A stretch of DNA of 64,000 nt from Thiomicrorhabdus sp965602805 (GTDB lineage Bacteria; Pseudomonadota; Gammaproteobacteria; Thiomicrospirales; Thiomicrospiraceae): positions 10,832-74,831 of the forward strand of contig CBFCZK010000013.1 of assembly GCA_965602805.1 (NCBI GenBank), read 5' to 3'. Under the pieces are notes generated by a model. The model made no database searches. It was not told where the DNA came from and saw only the letters and a list, made by a program, of their open reading frames with translations. Shown here piece by piece: positions 1-9,131 of this stretch; position 1 is the first letter of the stretch, and each line of letters opens with the position of its first letter. A program made the translations under genes and the position numbers.

Positions 1-1365
1 ACTCATCACCTCAAACTCACGAGAATTATTGCTCTCATCAAACACGCCTAAATCCACAAAGTGTTCATTATTTCCGTCCAATGGGGCTGTCACAGTATGC
101 CAGTCATAACGCACACCAAATTGCAGCAACCATTGGTCGTAATCGGCCTCTTCAAATAGGTAGACCGCACGTTTACTCTCATCCGCTGTTGGCGTTAAAT
201 GTCCTGAACGCAATATTTGCGATTTTTCAGTCATTTCCAGTCCGAGCTCCCCTTCAAAATCTCCGAACTGGGGATGGGCTATCGCTAGTTTAATGTCGTC
301 ACGCTTGACCAAGAGATCTAAATAGCCATCAGTGCCTTCATCCTCCGCCATATTTTCATAAGGTAAATCATGTGAGGCTTCTCGGGCGTTACGGGTATGT
401 GTCCAACTTGGTTTTAAAAGCCAATCATCGCCTAACTCAAACTCAGCCTTTAACTGCGTCTCATCGTTTTGCAATTTTTGTCCGGCGGCTAAAGCGACAA
501 ACTCCCCATCTTCAACTTCCACCCCCAAGTAGTTCTGTTTAGATTGCCATTGCGAATGACGCAACTCAATCAATCCCCAATCGTCTTGATAACCGACGCC
601 GATATTCGCCGCTTGATTATCAAAGTTGGTAAACGGTACTTCACCGACAAATAACGGTTGATCGTTTGCTGCTCCACCTGGAATCGCATTCTGGACCGAT
701 ACTGCATTCGGCACGCTAAAGTTATCCCCACTGCGTTTTACAACACCTGCGGTAATCCCAAAGTGTTCGGAACCTGCGCCCACTTTCAGACCCAACACTT
801 TCTCTTGATTGTTACTGTTGTATTCCGTGGCGAATTCACCGTGAATATCCTGAACATACGGAATCCGGGCTTGAATGACATTGACCACGCCGCCTAATGC
901 TTCTGAGCCATACAAAACACTTTGTGGCCCCCGAATCACCTCAACCGAGTCGGCTAAATAGCTATCGGTATTCGGTAAATGGCGGGTGCCATAGGATTGA
1001 AAGTCGGTGCTTTGACCGTTAGACAGAACTTTGACGCGATTGCCAGTCAAACCACGAATCACCGGTTTACCCGATTGCGTACCTGCCGACATATTGTTGA
1101 CTCCTGGAATCGCTTCAAGCACTTGGCCTAAAGAGCCGCTGTCGCGTGCCATTTTATCGCGACCGGTTAAAACATCGATTTGCGAAGGCACTTCAAAAAT
1201 TTCATGGTCATGAATCGGCGAGGCCGAAACAGTTACTTCAGATAAAGTTGTTTCTGGGTTTGTTTCAAAGAGTGTTGCTGAGTCAGTTTCTAAGTTTGTT
1301 TGCGCGTACGCAGACACGGAAACCGTGGCAAGATAAATCGCCAGCGTAATTTTATTTAATCGCAT
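1..1365 (-). CDS. TonB-dependent outer-membrane receptor (C-terminus beyond window)
   Basis: The minus-strand frame is open from an ATG at 1365 to the window edge (455 codons), so the C-terminal part of the barrel is missing. The N-terminus is a signal peptide ending near AYAQ. A typical plug domain follows: a TonB-box-like EVTVSAS stretch, then IPGVNNMSAG, PVIRGLTGNRVKVL, and VEVIRGPQSVLYGSEALGGVVNV, the hallmark plug segments. Alternating beta-strand sequence comes after. This class imports scarce ligands across the outer membrane using TonB energy. The gene just upstream on the same strand encodes a small His-rich membrane protein of the kind found beside ZnuD-like zinc receptors, so zinc or another transition metal is the likeliest substrate. 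The substrate is inferred from context only; a siderophore, haem or cobalamin receptor is not excluded. Confidence 0.9.
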   Translation of the reverse strand, partial: MRLNKITLAIYLATVSVSAYAQTNLETDSATLFETNPETTLSEVTVSASPIHDHEIFEVPSQIDVLTGRDKMARDSGSLGQVLEAIPGVNNMSAGTQSGKPVIRGLTGNRVKVLSNGQSTDFQSYGTRHLPNTDSYLADSVEVIRGPQSVLYGSEALGGVVNVIQARIPYVQDIHGEFATEYNSNNQEKVLGLKVGAGSEHFGITAGVVKRSGDNFSVPNAVSVQNAIPGGAANDQPLFVGEVPFTNFDNQAANIGVGYQDDWGLIELRHSQWQSKQNYLGVEVEDGEFVALAAGQKLQNDETQLKAEFELGDDWLLKPSWTHTRNAREASHDLPYENMAEDEGTDGYLDLLVKRDDIKLAIAHPQFGDFEGELGLEMTEKSQILRSGHLTPTADESKRAVYLFEEADYDQWLLQFGVRYDWHTVTAPLDGNNEHFVDLGVFDESNNSREFEVMS

Positions 1366-1408
1366 GTTAAATCCTAATAATTAATTTATTTGAAAACAAT
1401 AATAAAAA

Positions 1409-1723
1409 TTAGGCTAAAGGCGGGGCTCGACTATGGTAAAAAGGCTGATAGAGCGCACTGTACACTGAAACCAGAGGTCGATTGGACGAGATAAGGTGGT
1501 TAGGCTTGCTAACATTGGCCGTGAAGTTTTCTACATCATCCACCGGTTGTGCTAAATGCTCAAACAGATCACAGCTTTCAGTATGCTCATGAAAGGGATG
1601 AATTTCGGCATGCAATAATCCAACCGTTTGTACCAATACAAACAGTAAAACAAAAGGCGCTATCCACTTAATTTTAAAGTGCGACAGCCCTAATCCAAAA
1701 AATGGCATAAAGCGAAAATTCAT
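1409..1723 (-). CDS. Small His-rich membrane protein, putative metal-uptake accessory
   Basis: A 104-residue protein with one hydrophobic segment (residues about 18-37) that could be a signal anchor. A short His/Glu/Cys motif follows (HAEIHPFHEHTESCDLFEH), then a polar tail with no further motif. The H-x5-H-x5-C spacing resembles small proteins sometimes annotated as zinc-uptake chaperones or DUF2946-like, which often precede TonB receptors. The gene ends 43 bases before the receptor start on the same strand, so the two are probably co-transcribed. No clear Shine-Dalgarno precedes the ATG at 1723; an internal ATG five codons later is an alternative start. Metal binding is an inference from the motif. 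Confidence 0.65.
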   Translation of the reverse strand: MNFRFMPFFGLGLSHFKIKWIAPFVLLFVLVQTVGLLHAEIHPFHEHTESCDLFEHLAQPVDDVENFTANVSKPNHLISSNRPLVSVYSALYQPFYHSRAPPLA

Positions 1724-1749
1724 AGGAGGAATTGTAAACCAACTTTAGT

Positions 1750-1769
1750 GTTAAATTATGATATTCAAC
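1750..1769. promoter_or_regulatory. Imperfect palindrome, candidate metal-regulator operator
   Basis: An AT-rich 20-base imperfect inverted repeat with outer arms GTTaAAT / ATTcAAC lies 27 bases upstream of the His-rich protein and TonB receptor pair. Its size and AT-rich arms are compatible with a Fur/Zur-family operator, but the centre is not symmetric and no consensus was scored. This is a weak call based on position and partial symmetry. Confidence 0.25.
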
Positions 1770-1954
1770 GCACACGTATAGAAAAAAGTTACAGCGATGA
1801 AACCTGGCCTGGTTAACCTTAATACCCACAGGGTAATTTTATTAAGTATTATTCCTATTCCTGTATATAATCATTCAAACAAACTTACATCGACAACCAA
1901 TGACAACCCTTCATTGAATGATTGAAACCTTCTTAAAGAGCGAGTGAACAGACA

Positions 1955-3595
1955 ATGGCAAATTCTCCTTTAGCGGGCAAAAAAGCCCCTTATTCCCTTT
2001 TAGAAAATATCCCTCTATTGATGGCGGACTATTACACCCAAACACCAGATGTCAGCAATCCCGATCAAGCGGTGAGTTTTGGCACATCCGGGCATCGTGG
2101 TTGTTCTAGTAAGACCACTTTTAATGAGACGCATATTGCAGGAATTTGTCAGGCGATTGTTGAGTACCGTTATTTACAGAACACCAATGGGCCGCTGTAT
2201 ATCGGTATGGACACCCACGCGCTTTCTGAAGCCGCGCATGCCACGGCGATTGAAGTGTTTGCCGCCAATAAGATCCATGTCATCATTCAGTCGAATGGCC
2301 GTTATACACCTACACCCGTGGTTTCCAATGCCATTCTCAGCTACAACGAAGGCCGCCAAGCCGGTTTTGCCGATGGCGTGATTATCACCCCTTCGCACAA
2401 TCCGCCACAGGACGGGGGCTTTAAATACAACTTACCAACCGGTGGCCCAGCAGACACCGATGCCACGTCATGGATTCAGGACCGTGCGAATGAGATTATT
2501 TTAGAAGGCTCTACGAAAGTAAAGCGCATGTCTATGACAGAAGCCATGGCTTCGGAATACGTCACCCCAACCGATTTAATCATGCCTTATGTCGAAAACC
2601 TGGATAAGGTCGTTAATATGCAAGCCATTAAAGACGCTGGGTTAAAATTGGCGATTGATCCAATGGGCGGCGCGGCGGTGGATTACTGGCAGCCGATTGC
2701 AGACTTTTACGGCTTAGATTTAGAGATCATTAACCCGCAAGTTGACCCTACTTTCTCATTTATGCATGTCGATAAAGATGGCAAGATCCGTATGGATTGC
2801 TCATCACCTTATGCCATGGCCGGTCTGATTGGCTTAAAAGACAATTACGATTTAGCCTTTGGTAATGATCCGGATGTCGATCGCCACGGCATCGTCACCA
2901 AGTCGGTCGGATTGATGAACCCTAACCACTACTTGGCAGTGATCATTCAATACCTATTTACGCATCGTCCTAACTGGCCACAAAATGCCGCGGTTGGTAA
3001 AACCTTAGTGTCTAGCTCAATGATTGACCGTGTTGCCAACGCCAACAATCTGAACTTATCAGAAGTGCCGGTGGGTTTTAAATGGTTTGTTGACGGTCTA
3101 CAAACCGGGACGTTTGGTTTTGGCGGAGAAGAGTCTGCCGGCGCATCCTTCTTACGTTTCGATGGAGGGCCATGGAGCACCGATAAAGACGGTATTATTC
3201 TAAATTTATTGGCCGCAGAAATCACCGCCGTTACCGGTAAAGATCCTGGTGTATTGTATCAAGAACTGACCGCGCAGTTTGGCGACCCTATTTACAGCCG
3301 CATTGATGCGCCTGCCAACCGTGAAGAGAAAGCAATCTTAAGCAATCTTTCACCAGAGATGGTCAAAACGGACAGCTTAGCGGGTGAAACGATTATCGCA
3401 AAATTAACCCATGCACCAGGTAATGGCGCGGCGATTGGCGGCCTTAAAATCACTACCGAAAACGGTTGGTTTGCAGCACGCCCATCGGGGACTGAAGATA
3501 TCTATAAAATCTATGCAGAAAGCTTTAAGGGTCAAGAACATCTCGATCAAATCCTCGATGAAGCCAAAGCCATCGTCTCAGCTGCGCTAAAGTAA
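1955..3595 (+). CDS. pgm: Phosphoglucomutase, alpha-D-glucose-specific
   Basis: Interconverts glucose 1-phosphate and glucose 6-phosphate in the cytoplasm, linking glycogen and envelope sugar synthesis to central metabolism. The 546-residue length is standard for bacterial Pgm. All four active-site loops are visible: TSGHRG near residue 44, the phosphoserine loop TPSHNPPQDGGFKYN (catalytic Ser near 146), the Mg loop GNDPDVDRHG near 308, and the sugar loop GGEESAGASF near 390. The C-terminal phosphate-binding motif RPSGTEDIYKIYAES is also present. An exact copy of the CCAGGCCTGG palindrome begins on the base after the stop codon. The patatin-like gene follows 32 bases downstream on the same strand. 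Confidence 0.97.
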   Translation: MANSPLAGKKAPYSLLENIPLLMADYYTQTPDVSNPDQAVSFGTSGHRGCSSKTTFNETHIAGICQAIVEYRYLQNTNGPLYIGMDTHALSEAAHATAIEVFAANKIHVIIQSNGRYTPTPVVSNAILSYNEGRQAGFADGVIITPSHNPPQDGGFKYNLPTGGPADTDATSWIQDRANEIILEGSTKVKRMSMTEAMASEYVTPTDLIMPYVENLDKVVNMQAIKDAGLKLAIDPMGGAAVDYWQPIADFYGLDLEIINPQVDPTFSFMHVDKDGKIRMDCSSPYAMAGLIGLKDNYDLAFGNDPDVDRHGIVTKSVGLMNPNHYLAVIIQYLFTHRPNWPQNAAVGKTLVSSSMIDRVANANNLNLSEVPVGFKWFVDGLQTGTFGFGGEESAGASFLRFDGGPWSTDKDGIILNLLAAEITAVTGKDPGVLYQELTAQFGDPIYSRIDAPANREEKAILSNLSPEMVKTDSLAGETIIAKLTHAPGNGAAIGGLKITTENGWFAARPSGTEDIYKIYAESFKGQEHLDQILDEAKAIVSAALK

Positions 3596-3605
3596 CCAGG
3601 CCTGG
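3596..3605. repeat. CCAGGCCTGG iterated palindrome
   Basis: Exact copy placed immediately after the pgm stop codon and before the patatin-like gene, leaving no base between stop codon and palindrome. A one-mismatch copy, CCTGGCCTGG, lies at 1803-1812 upstream of pgm. Confidence 0.9.
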
Positions 3606-3627
3606 TAGGCTTGATAGGAATGCTTTA

Positions 3628-4566
3628 ATGACGTTGCCAAAACAGTCTTCGAAAACGACTCAACCCCCTCAGGCGGTTAAAACCGTCTCGCTGATTTTAG
3701 GCAGCGGTGGTGCGCGTGGTTTGGCGCATATTGGCATTATTCGCTGGTTGGAAAGACACAACTACCAAATCAATTCCATCTCGGGCAGTTCTATAGGCGC
3801 CTTGATTGGTGGCATCTATGCCGCGGGTAAACTCGATGAATGTGAAACCTGGTGTAAGCAGTTAAGCAATTCCGATATTCTTGGTCTTACCGATATTGCC
3901 TGGAATCGTAGCGGTTTGATTAAGGGCGATAAACTCGTCCAAGCCTTTAAAAAAATACTGGGCGACCCGAACATTGAAGATCTGCCGATTCCTTTTACCG
4001 CCGTCGCCACTGACATTGATAATGAAAAAGAGGTCTGGTTGCAAAAAGGTTCATTGTTAGACGCCATGCGCGCTTCTACCGCCCTGCCGATGATATTCAC
4101 CCCTTTCCATCGACAAGGCATCACTCTGGTGGATGGTGGCGTACTCAACCCTGTGCCCATCGCCCCGACCTTCGGACAAACGAACGACTTAATCATTGCG
4201 GTCAATCTCGGCGGCAAAGCCAAAGCGGGTGATTTATCAGACACCGAAATAGACACTGAGTTAGAAACCGATCTCAATGAGGATTCTTGGTTAAATGATG
4301 CAGCTGCTTTATTCGACTCTCTGCTAACGCAATTTCGCTCTAAAGAACCTGAGGCTGAAACGCCTTTAAGCTGGGATATGATTGATATCAGCAACAAAGC
4401 GTTTGATAGCATGCAAAGCAGTATCGCCCGCCAACAACTCGCTGCTTATCCGCCTGACATTATCATTGAGATTCCGCGAGATGCCTGTGGCATGCTCGAG
4501 TTCAGTAAAATCAGTGAGATGATTAAACTTGGTTATCAGACTGCAGAAAATACCCTCGGCAACTGA
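3628..4566 (+). CDS. Patatin-like phospholipase (RssA/NTE family)
   Basis: A 312-residue soluble patatin-domain protein, predicted to hydrolyse acyl esters of phospholipids or lysophospholipids. The N-terminal patatin elements are intact: the oxyanion loop GSGGARG (about residues 27-33), the nucleophile elbow GSSIG (about 53-57) and the catalytic Asp in DGGVLNPVP (about 169). The C-terminal third is less conserved and acidic. It resembles E. coli RssA in size and motif order. A Shine-Dalgarno (AGGA) sits upstream of the ATG. No membrane segment or signal peptide is visible, so cytoplasmic action is likely. The physiological substrate is unknown. Confidence 0.9.
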   Translation: MTLPKQSSKTTQPPQAVKTVSLILGSGGARGLAHIGIIRWLERHNYQINSISGSSIGALIGGIYAAGKLDECETWCKQLSNSDILGLTDIAWNRSGLIKGDKLVQAFKKILGDPNIEDLPIPFTAVATDIDNEKEVWLQKGSLLDAMRASTALPMIFTPFHRQGITLVDGGVLNPVPIAPTFGQTNDLIIAVNLGGKAKAGDLSDTEIDTELETDLNEDSWLNDAAALFDSLLTQFRSKEPEAETPLSWDMIDISNKAFDSMQSSIARQQLAAYPPDIIIEIPRDACGMLEFSKISEMIKLGYQTAENTLGN

Positions 4567-4758
4567 AATGAGTACACGGCTTAAATAAAACTCAAGCACA
4601 ACGTAGACACAACCTGGGCACAAAGTAACCTCACCCCGATCGGTCTTGCCCTTTCTGCCGCGTAAAACACCGCTTGCATTCCTGACACAAACTCTCGAAA
4701 ATAGCCCTACAAAATTTGGACACACTAATGTCCCCCTCATCTATTAAAGGAATCAATC

Positions 4759-5322
4759 ATGCCTAAAGTCAGTGAACTCAAAAAAGGCGACGTTGTTGAT
4801 ATCAATGGCGTTCCCCATATTTTAAAAACCTACGATGTTCGCAACCCCTCTTCACGTGGCGCATCGACCCTTTATAAAATGCGTTTCAATAACTTGAAAA
4901 CCGGGCAAAAAGTCGATGAGACCTTTAAAAGTGACGATCTATTAAAAGAGATCGACTGCCCTAAAGTACCGGTCATGTTCTCGTATATCGATGGGGATGA
5001 CTACGTTTTTATGAACAATGAAGACTACAGCCAATACCTATTAAATGCAGATGAACTCGAAGATGAAAAAAAATACATCACCGACGGACTCGCAGGCATT
5101 ACGGCACTTTTATGGGAAGAGCAAATCTTAGCCATCGAATTGCCAACCAACGTTGAATTAGAAGTGGTTGAAACCATTCCTGGCACAAAATCCAGTGGTG
5201 CAGGCCGAACCAAACCAGCCAAACTCTCAACCGGCTACGAAATCCAGGTGCCTGAGTTTATTGAGCCGAATGAAATCGTTAAGGTCAGCACTTTAACGGG
5301 TAAATTTCTGTCACGTGCTTAA
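4759..5322 (+). CDS. efpL: Elongation factor P-like protein EfpL (YeiP)
   Basis: A 187-residue paralogue of elongation factor P that relieves ribosome stalling. The N-terminal KOW-like domain starts KVSELKKGDVVDINGVPHIL and carries the tip loop NPSSRGASTLYKMRF. This is the YeiP/EfpL signature, with Arg in place of the modified Lys of EF-P, so no lysyl modification is expected. Two OB domains follow, with PGTKSSGAGRTKPAKLSTG and VPEFIEPNEIVKV as the conserved C-terminal stretch. A strong Shine-Dalgarno (AAAGGA) lies 7-12 bases before the ATG. It is monocistronic by spacing, with about 190 bases upstream and 250 downstream without a gene. Confidence 0.95.
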   Translation: MPKVSELKKGDVVDINGVPHILKTYDVRNPSSRGASTLYKMRFNNLKTGQKVDETFKSDDLLKEIDCPKVPVMFSYIDGDDYVFMNNEDYSQYLLNADELEDEKKYITDGLAGITALLWEEQILAIELPTNVELEVVETIPGTKSSGAGRTKPAKLSTGYEIQVPEFIEPNEIVKVSTLTGKFLSRA

Positions 5323-5573
5323 TATTTAAAGCAACCATGCCTGTTCAAGAACCATTCAAGGGGTTTTCAGGCCTGGGATACACTCTCCTTAAATTTAGCC
5401 CCCTCTTCTTTTATAAGCCGAACTGATTACTCTATAAAAAAGATACCCCTTCATTAGTGCGTACAAACAAGTATAGCCCTAGAAATAAAATGGATTTATA
5501 ACGCTTTGCATTGCTTTTTTCAGCTTTGACGTTAGCATAAAACACTCATTTATTTATTGGCACCCTCTAGCTT

Positions 5574-8500
5574 ATGTCTGACACCAATCCCTTACAAGCC
5601 GAACTTTACAAACTCACCGAATCCAAACAAGATCTGTTTGACCGCTTTCAAGAGAGCGTCTTCGACGCTATCTGGTATTGGAATCTAGAGCAACCGGAAC
5701 AGAGATGGATGAGCCCGAAGTTTTGGGAAACGCTAGGTTATGATGCCAATGAAAAAAATCACGGAATAGAAGACTGGTTAGACGCCATTCATCCTGAGGA
5801 TAAGCCCCTCATCAGGGCTTGTATGGATAAGCAAAAATCAGAGCCAAATCATTCTTTTGATCAGGTAGTGCGTTATTTACATAAAGATAAATCAACGGTT
5901 TATATTCGCTGCCGTGGATTTTCTATCTGTAATGAACAAGGTCGGCCGACCCGTTTACTGGGCATTCACACCAATTTAACCAATTACATGGTTCAAAAAA
6001 ACAGCTTAACAACTGAAAACTTAATCATTAAAGAGAGGCTTAACTACGCTTTAGAAGGCAGTCAAGATGGTGTATGGGATTGGAACTTAGAGACTAATGC
6101 CGTTTTTTACTCGCCACGCTGGAAAGCAATTCTAGGATTTGAAGACTCCGAATTAGAAAATGCCTTCGCGAGCTGGGAGGCTTTACTCCACCCTGAAGAC
6201 ATTGCAACCACCAAACAATATGTTCAAGCTTACATAGAAAGCGATGCGATCAGTTTTGAGACGCGCTTTCGCATGCGCCATAAAGCGGGGCATTATATCC
6301 CTATTTTGTCGCGTGCTAAAAAAGTACAGATACCCTCCAAAAATGGCGAAAAACCCGCCGTTCATTTGATTGGTACTCATGTTGATCTAACCGACATTGT
6401 GGCGATTCAAGATCGTTTAAATCAGCAAATTAGACTCACCGAGTCTTATATTAATACCTCTTCTACTATCATGCTCGCATTAGACAACGACGCCAATATC
6501 ACCATGCTCAATAAAAAAGGCAGCGAAATTTTAGGCGTCAGCCAAGACTCTGTCATAGGAAAACCTTGGTTTGAACAGGACTTTTTTCCTAAAGAACTCA
6601 GAGAACAGTTTAAAACAGGTCATATCGCCTTTCGAGAAGAAGGACTCGATTTAAGCCAGCCCGTGGATCATGCTTTAATCACCTCAACGGGTGAAAAAAG
6701 AATATTTACCTGGAGCGATACACATCTGCGTAATGAGTCAGGCGAGATCATCGGTTCAATCAGTTCTGGTATCGACATTACTGAACGAACCAAAGTTCAG
6801 CAAAAACTAATTGCAAGTGAAAATCTTTTAAAGCAAGCGCAAAAACTTGCCAAAATAGGCCATTACACCCTGGACTTAACCCGTGATAGTTGGTCATGCT
6901 CAGAAGAAATCGACCTGATATTTGGTATTGATTGTCACACCCCTAAAACGATTCAAACGTGGAGTGAAATCATCCACCCAGATCACCGCCAAGAGATGCA
7001 AGACTATCTACAATATGAAGTCATTGCTCAGAAAAAACGGTTTGATAAACAGTACCGCATCATTAATAAAATCACACAAGAAACTTTATGGGTGCATGGT
7101 AAAGGCGACTTACAATTTGATGGAAATAACCTCCCTACTGAGATGTTTGGTACTATTCAGGACATTTCACAACAAAAAACTACAGAAGAACAACTCTCTC
7201 TAGCCTCTAATGTTTATAAAAATGCCAATGAAGGCATTATGGTGACCGATAACCGCGGAGTTATTGTCGATGTAAACCAAGCCTTTACCAATATTACCGA
7301 TTATAGCAAAGCCGATGTTTTAGGTAAAAACCCAAAGATTCTAAACTCTGGCCTAAACGATGCCGAGTTCTACCAAACCATGTGGCAATCTATTCATGAA
7401 ACGGGGAAATGGGCAGGTGAAATATGGAATCGCAAAAAAAGTGGCGAATTTTATCCTGAATTTATCACCATCAGCACCATTAAAAATGATCAAAATGAAG
7501 TGCAAAACTATTTAGCTTTATTCTCGGATATTAGCATTCAAAAAAACCACGAAAATAAGCTCCATAGAATGGCACATTATGATGCCTTAACCGGTTTACC
7601 GAACCGCGAATTATTCCGGGATCGCTTAGACCAGGCCATCTCTCGTTCCAATCGCGATAACAGCATTGTATCCTTAGCTTTTTTAGATCTGGATGGTTTT
7701 AAAACCATTAATGATACCCATGGACACGAGACGGGCGATCAACTACTGAAAATCATTGGCAGTCGATACAGCAAGCAAGCCAGGGAGAGTGACACCATTG
7801 CGCGCCTTGGAGGGGATGAATTCGTTATTCTGCTTAATAATATCGATAGCATTGAACATTCCCTCAGTATTTACGATCGATTCCTAGAGGACACCAGAGA
7901 ACCTATTGTGATCAACGGTCATAAATTAACCGTTTCTTGTAGTATCGGTATTACCTACTACCCACAATCTAGTCCAATCGATTCAGACCAATTGATACGT
8001 CAAGCAGATCACTCTATGTATCAAGCAAAGCTACTCGGTAAAAACTGTTATCACATATTTGATAATGAAAAAGATCAGGTCGCCCGTGCACTTCATAAAA
8101 AACTAGGCACCATTGCTCATGCCATACAAAATGAAGAATTTGTACTCTATTACCAACCTAAGGTTAATATGATTACTGGCCAGCCTCTTGGCCTAGAAGC
8201 GCTAATACGTTGGCAACACCCGGAAGAAGGCTTGCTTTTACCGGGTGCCTTTTTACCCGCCATTGAAAAACATAGTCTCTCGATTAATCTCGATAAATGG
8301 GTCATTGAAGCTGCTTTTAAACAAGCGGCCCTGTGGGCGCAACAGAATATTCTACTGTCCATCAGTGTTAATTTGGGTGGGCAAATCCTGCAAAACTATA
8401 AGCTGATTGAATTTTTAGAAAGTATGTTTAAAAAATACCCTCAGGTTTCTGCTCAACAGATTCAATTAGAGGTACTGGAAACCAGCGCACTAGAAGACAT

Positions 8501-8873
8501 GGAACATGCTTCAAGCTTAATGCGCCACAGTGAAGCCCTTGGTGTCAAAGTTGCGATTGATGATTTTGGGACGGGCTACTCCTCTTTGGGATACCTCAAA
8601 AGCCTACCCGCTTCTTATTTAAAAATAGATCAATCTTTTGTGCGCGATATGCTCGAAGATGCAGGAGATTTAGCAATCCTTAAAGCGGTGATTGGCCTTG
8701 CCGAAGCGTTTGGTATGCAAACCATCGCTGAAGGCGTAGAAACAGATGAACACAGCCGACAATTGATTGCATTAGGCTCATTTATTGGACAAGGCTACGG
8801 CATTGCCAGACCTATGCCTGCAGAATCTGTCAAAAACTGGTTAACAGAGAAAGGTTATGATACCTCTGCGTAA
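5574..8873 (+). CDS. Multi-PAS GGDEF-EAL cyclic-di-GMP protein
   Basis: A soluble 1099-residue protein with at least five PAS/PAC modules (roughly residues 15-140, 150-275, 285-405, 410-530 and 535-655), followed by GGDEF and EAL domains. The PAS modules include PAS_3-type segments such as DGVWDWNLETNAVFYSPRW. The diguanylate cyclase motif GGDEF is intact at residues 746-750, and the EAL motif is intact at 875-877 (LEALIRWQHP). The downstream DDFGTGYSSLGYLK and QGYGIARP loops needed for phosphodiesterase activity are also present. Both activities are therefore possible. No transmembrane segment is visible, so the PAS domains probably sense cytoplasmic redox, oxygen or small ligands. The gene stands alone. 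Confidence 0.95.
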   Translation: MSDTNPLQAELYKLTESKQDLFDRFQESVFDAIWYWNLEQPEQRWMSPKFWETLGYDANEKNHGIEDWLDAIHPEDKPLIRACMDKQKSEPNHSFDQVVRYLHKDKSTVYIRCRGFSICNEQGRPTRLLGIHTNLTNYMVQKNSLTTENLIIKERLNYALEGSQDGVWDWNLETNAVFYSPRWKAILGFEDSELENAFASWEALLHPEDIATTKQYVQAYIESDAISFETRFRMRHKAGHYIPILSRAKKVQIPSKNGEKPAVHLIGTHVDLTDIVAIQDRLNQQIRLTESYINTSSTIMLALDNDANITMLNKKGSEILGVSQDSVIGKPWFEQDFFPKELREQFKTGHIAFREEGLDLSQPVDHALITSTGEKRIFTWSDTHLRNESGEIIGSISSGIDITERTKVQQKLIASENLLKQAQKLAKIGHYTLDLTRDSWSCSEEIDLIFGIDCHTPKTIQTWSEIIHPDHRQEMQDYLQYEVIAQKKRFDKQYRIINKITQETLWVHGKGDLQFDGNNLPTEMFGTIQDISQQKTTEEQLSLASNVYKNANEGIMVTDNRGVIVDVNQAFTNITDYSKADVLGKNPKILNSGLNDAEFYQTMWQSIHETGKWAGEIWNRKKSGEFYPEFITISTIKNDQNEVQNYLALFSDISIQKNHENKLHRMAHYDALTGLPNRELFRDRLDQAISRSNRDNSIVSLAFLDLDGFKTINDTHGHETGDQLLKIIGSRYSKQARESDTIARLGGDEFVILLNNIDSIEHSLSIYDRFLEDTREPIVINGHKLTVSCSIGITYYPQSSPIDSDQLIRQADHSMYQAKLLGKNCYHIFDNEKDQVARALHKKLGTIAHAIQNEEFVLYYQPKVNMITGQPLGLEALIRWQHPEEGLLLPGAFLPAIEKHSLSINLDKWVIEAAFKQAALWAQQNILLSISVNLGGQILQNYKLIEFLESMFKKYPQVSAQQIQLEVLETSALEDMEHASSLMRHSEALGVKVAIDDFGTGYSSLGYLKSLPASYLKIDQSFVRDMLEDAGDLAILKAVIGLAEAFGMQTIAEGVETDEHSRQLIALGSFIGQGYGIARPMPAESVKNWLTEKGYDTSA

Positions 8874-9131
8874 CTCGGGGACAAGGTAAATTGAAGTAAA
8901 CCCTAGCGGATTTAAACAGCCCTCCTCAGACTCGGCTGATTGACCAATCTCTCACGCTTATGGTAAAGATTAGCCTTTTAGCTCACGGCCCACTCTCTCA
9001 CTTGACACGCCATAATAAAACTAATAACAAGATAAGAAAAATATTATACCCAGTCAGTATTTAGTCATATATCCATAATTATCTTGGGTTATTATTACTT
9101 TCCAAATCCATTCGGTAGTCGAAAGTCATTT

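Noticed and set aside
3816..4412. 198-residue minus-strand frame opposite the patatin-like gene
   Set aside because: It overlaps a gene with full catalytic motifs and its own translation shows no domain or signal; it is an antisense shadow.
9084..9131. TTG start giving a 16-residue extension of the AAA+ protease
   Set aside because: Non-ATG start without a Shine-Dalgarno, whereas ATG 9132 opens directly into the Clp-N-like segment.
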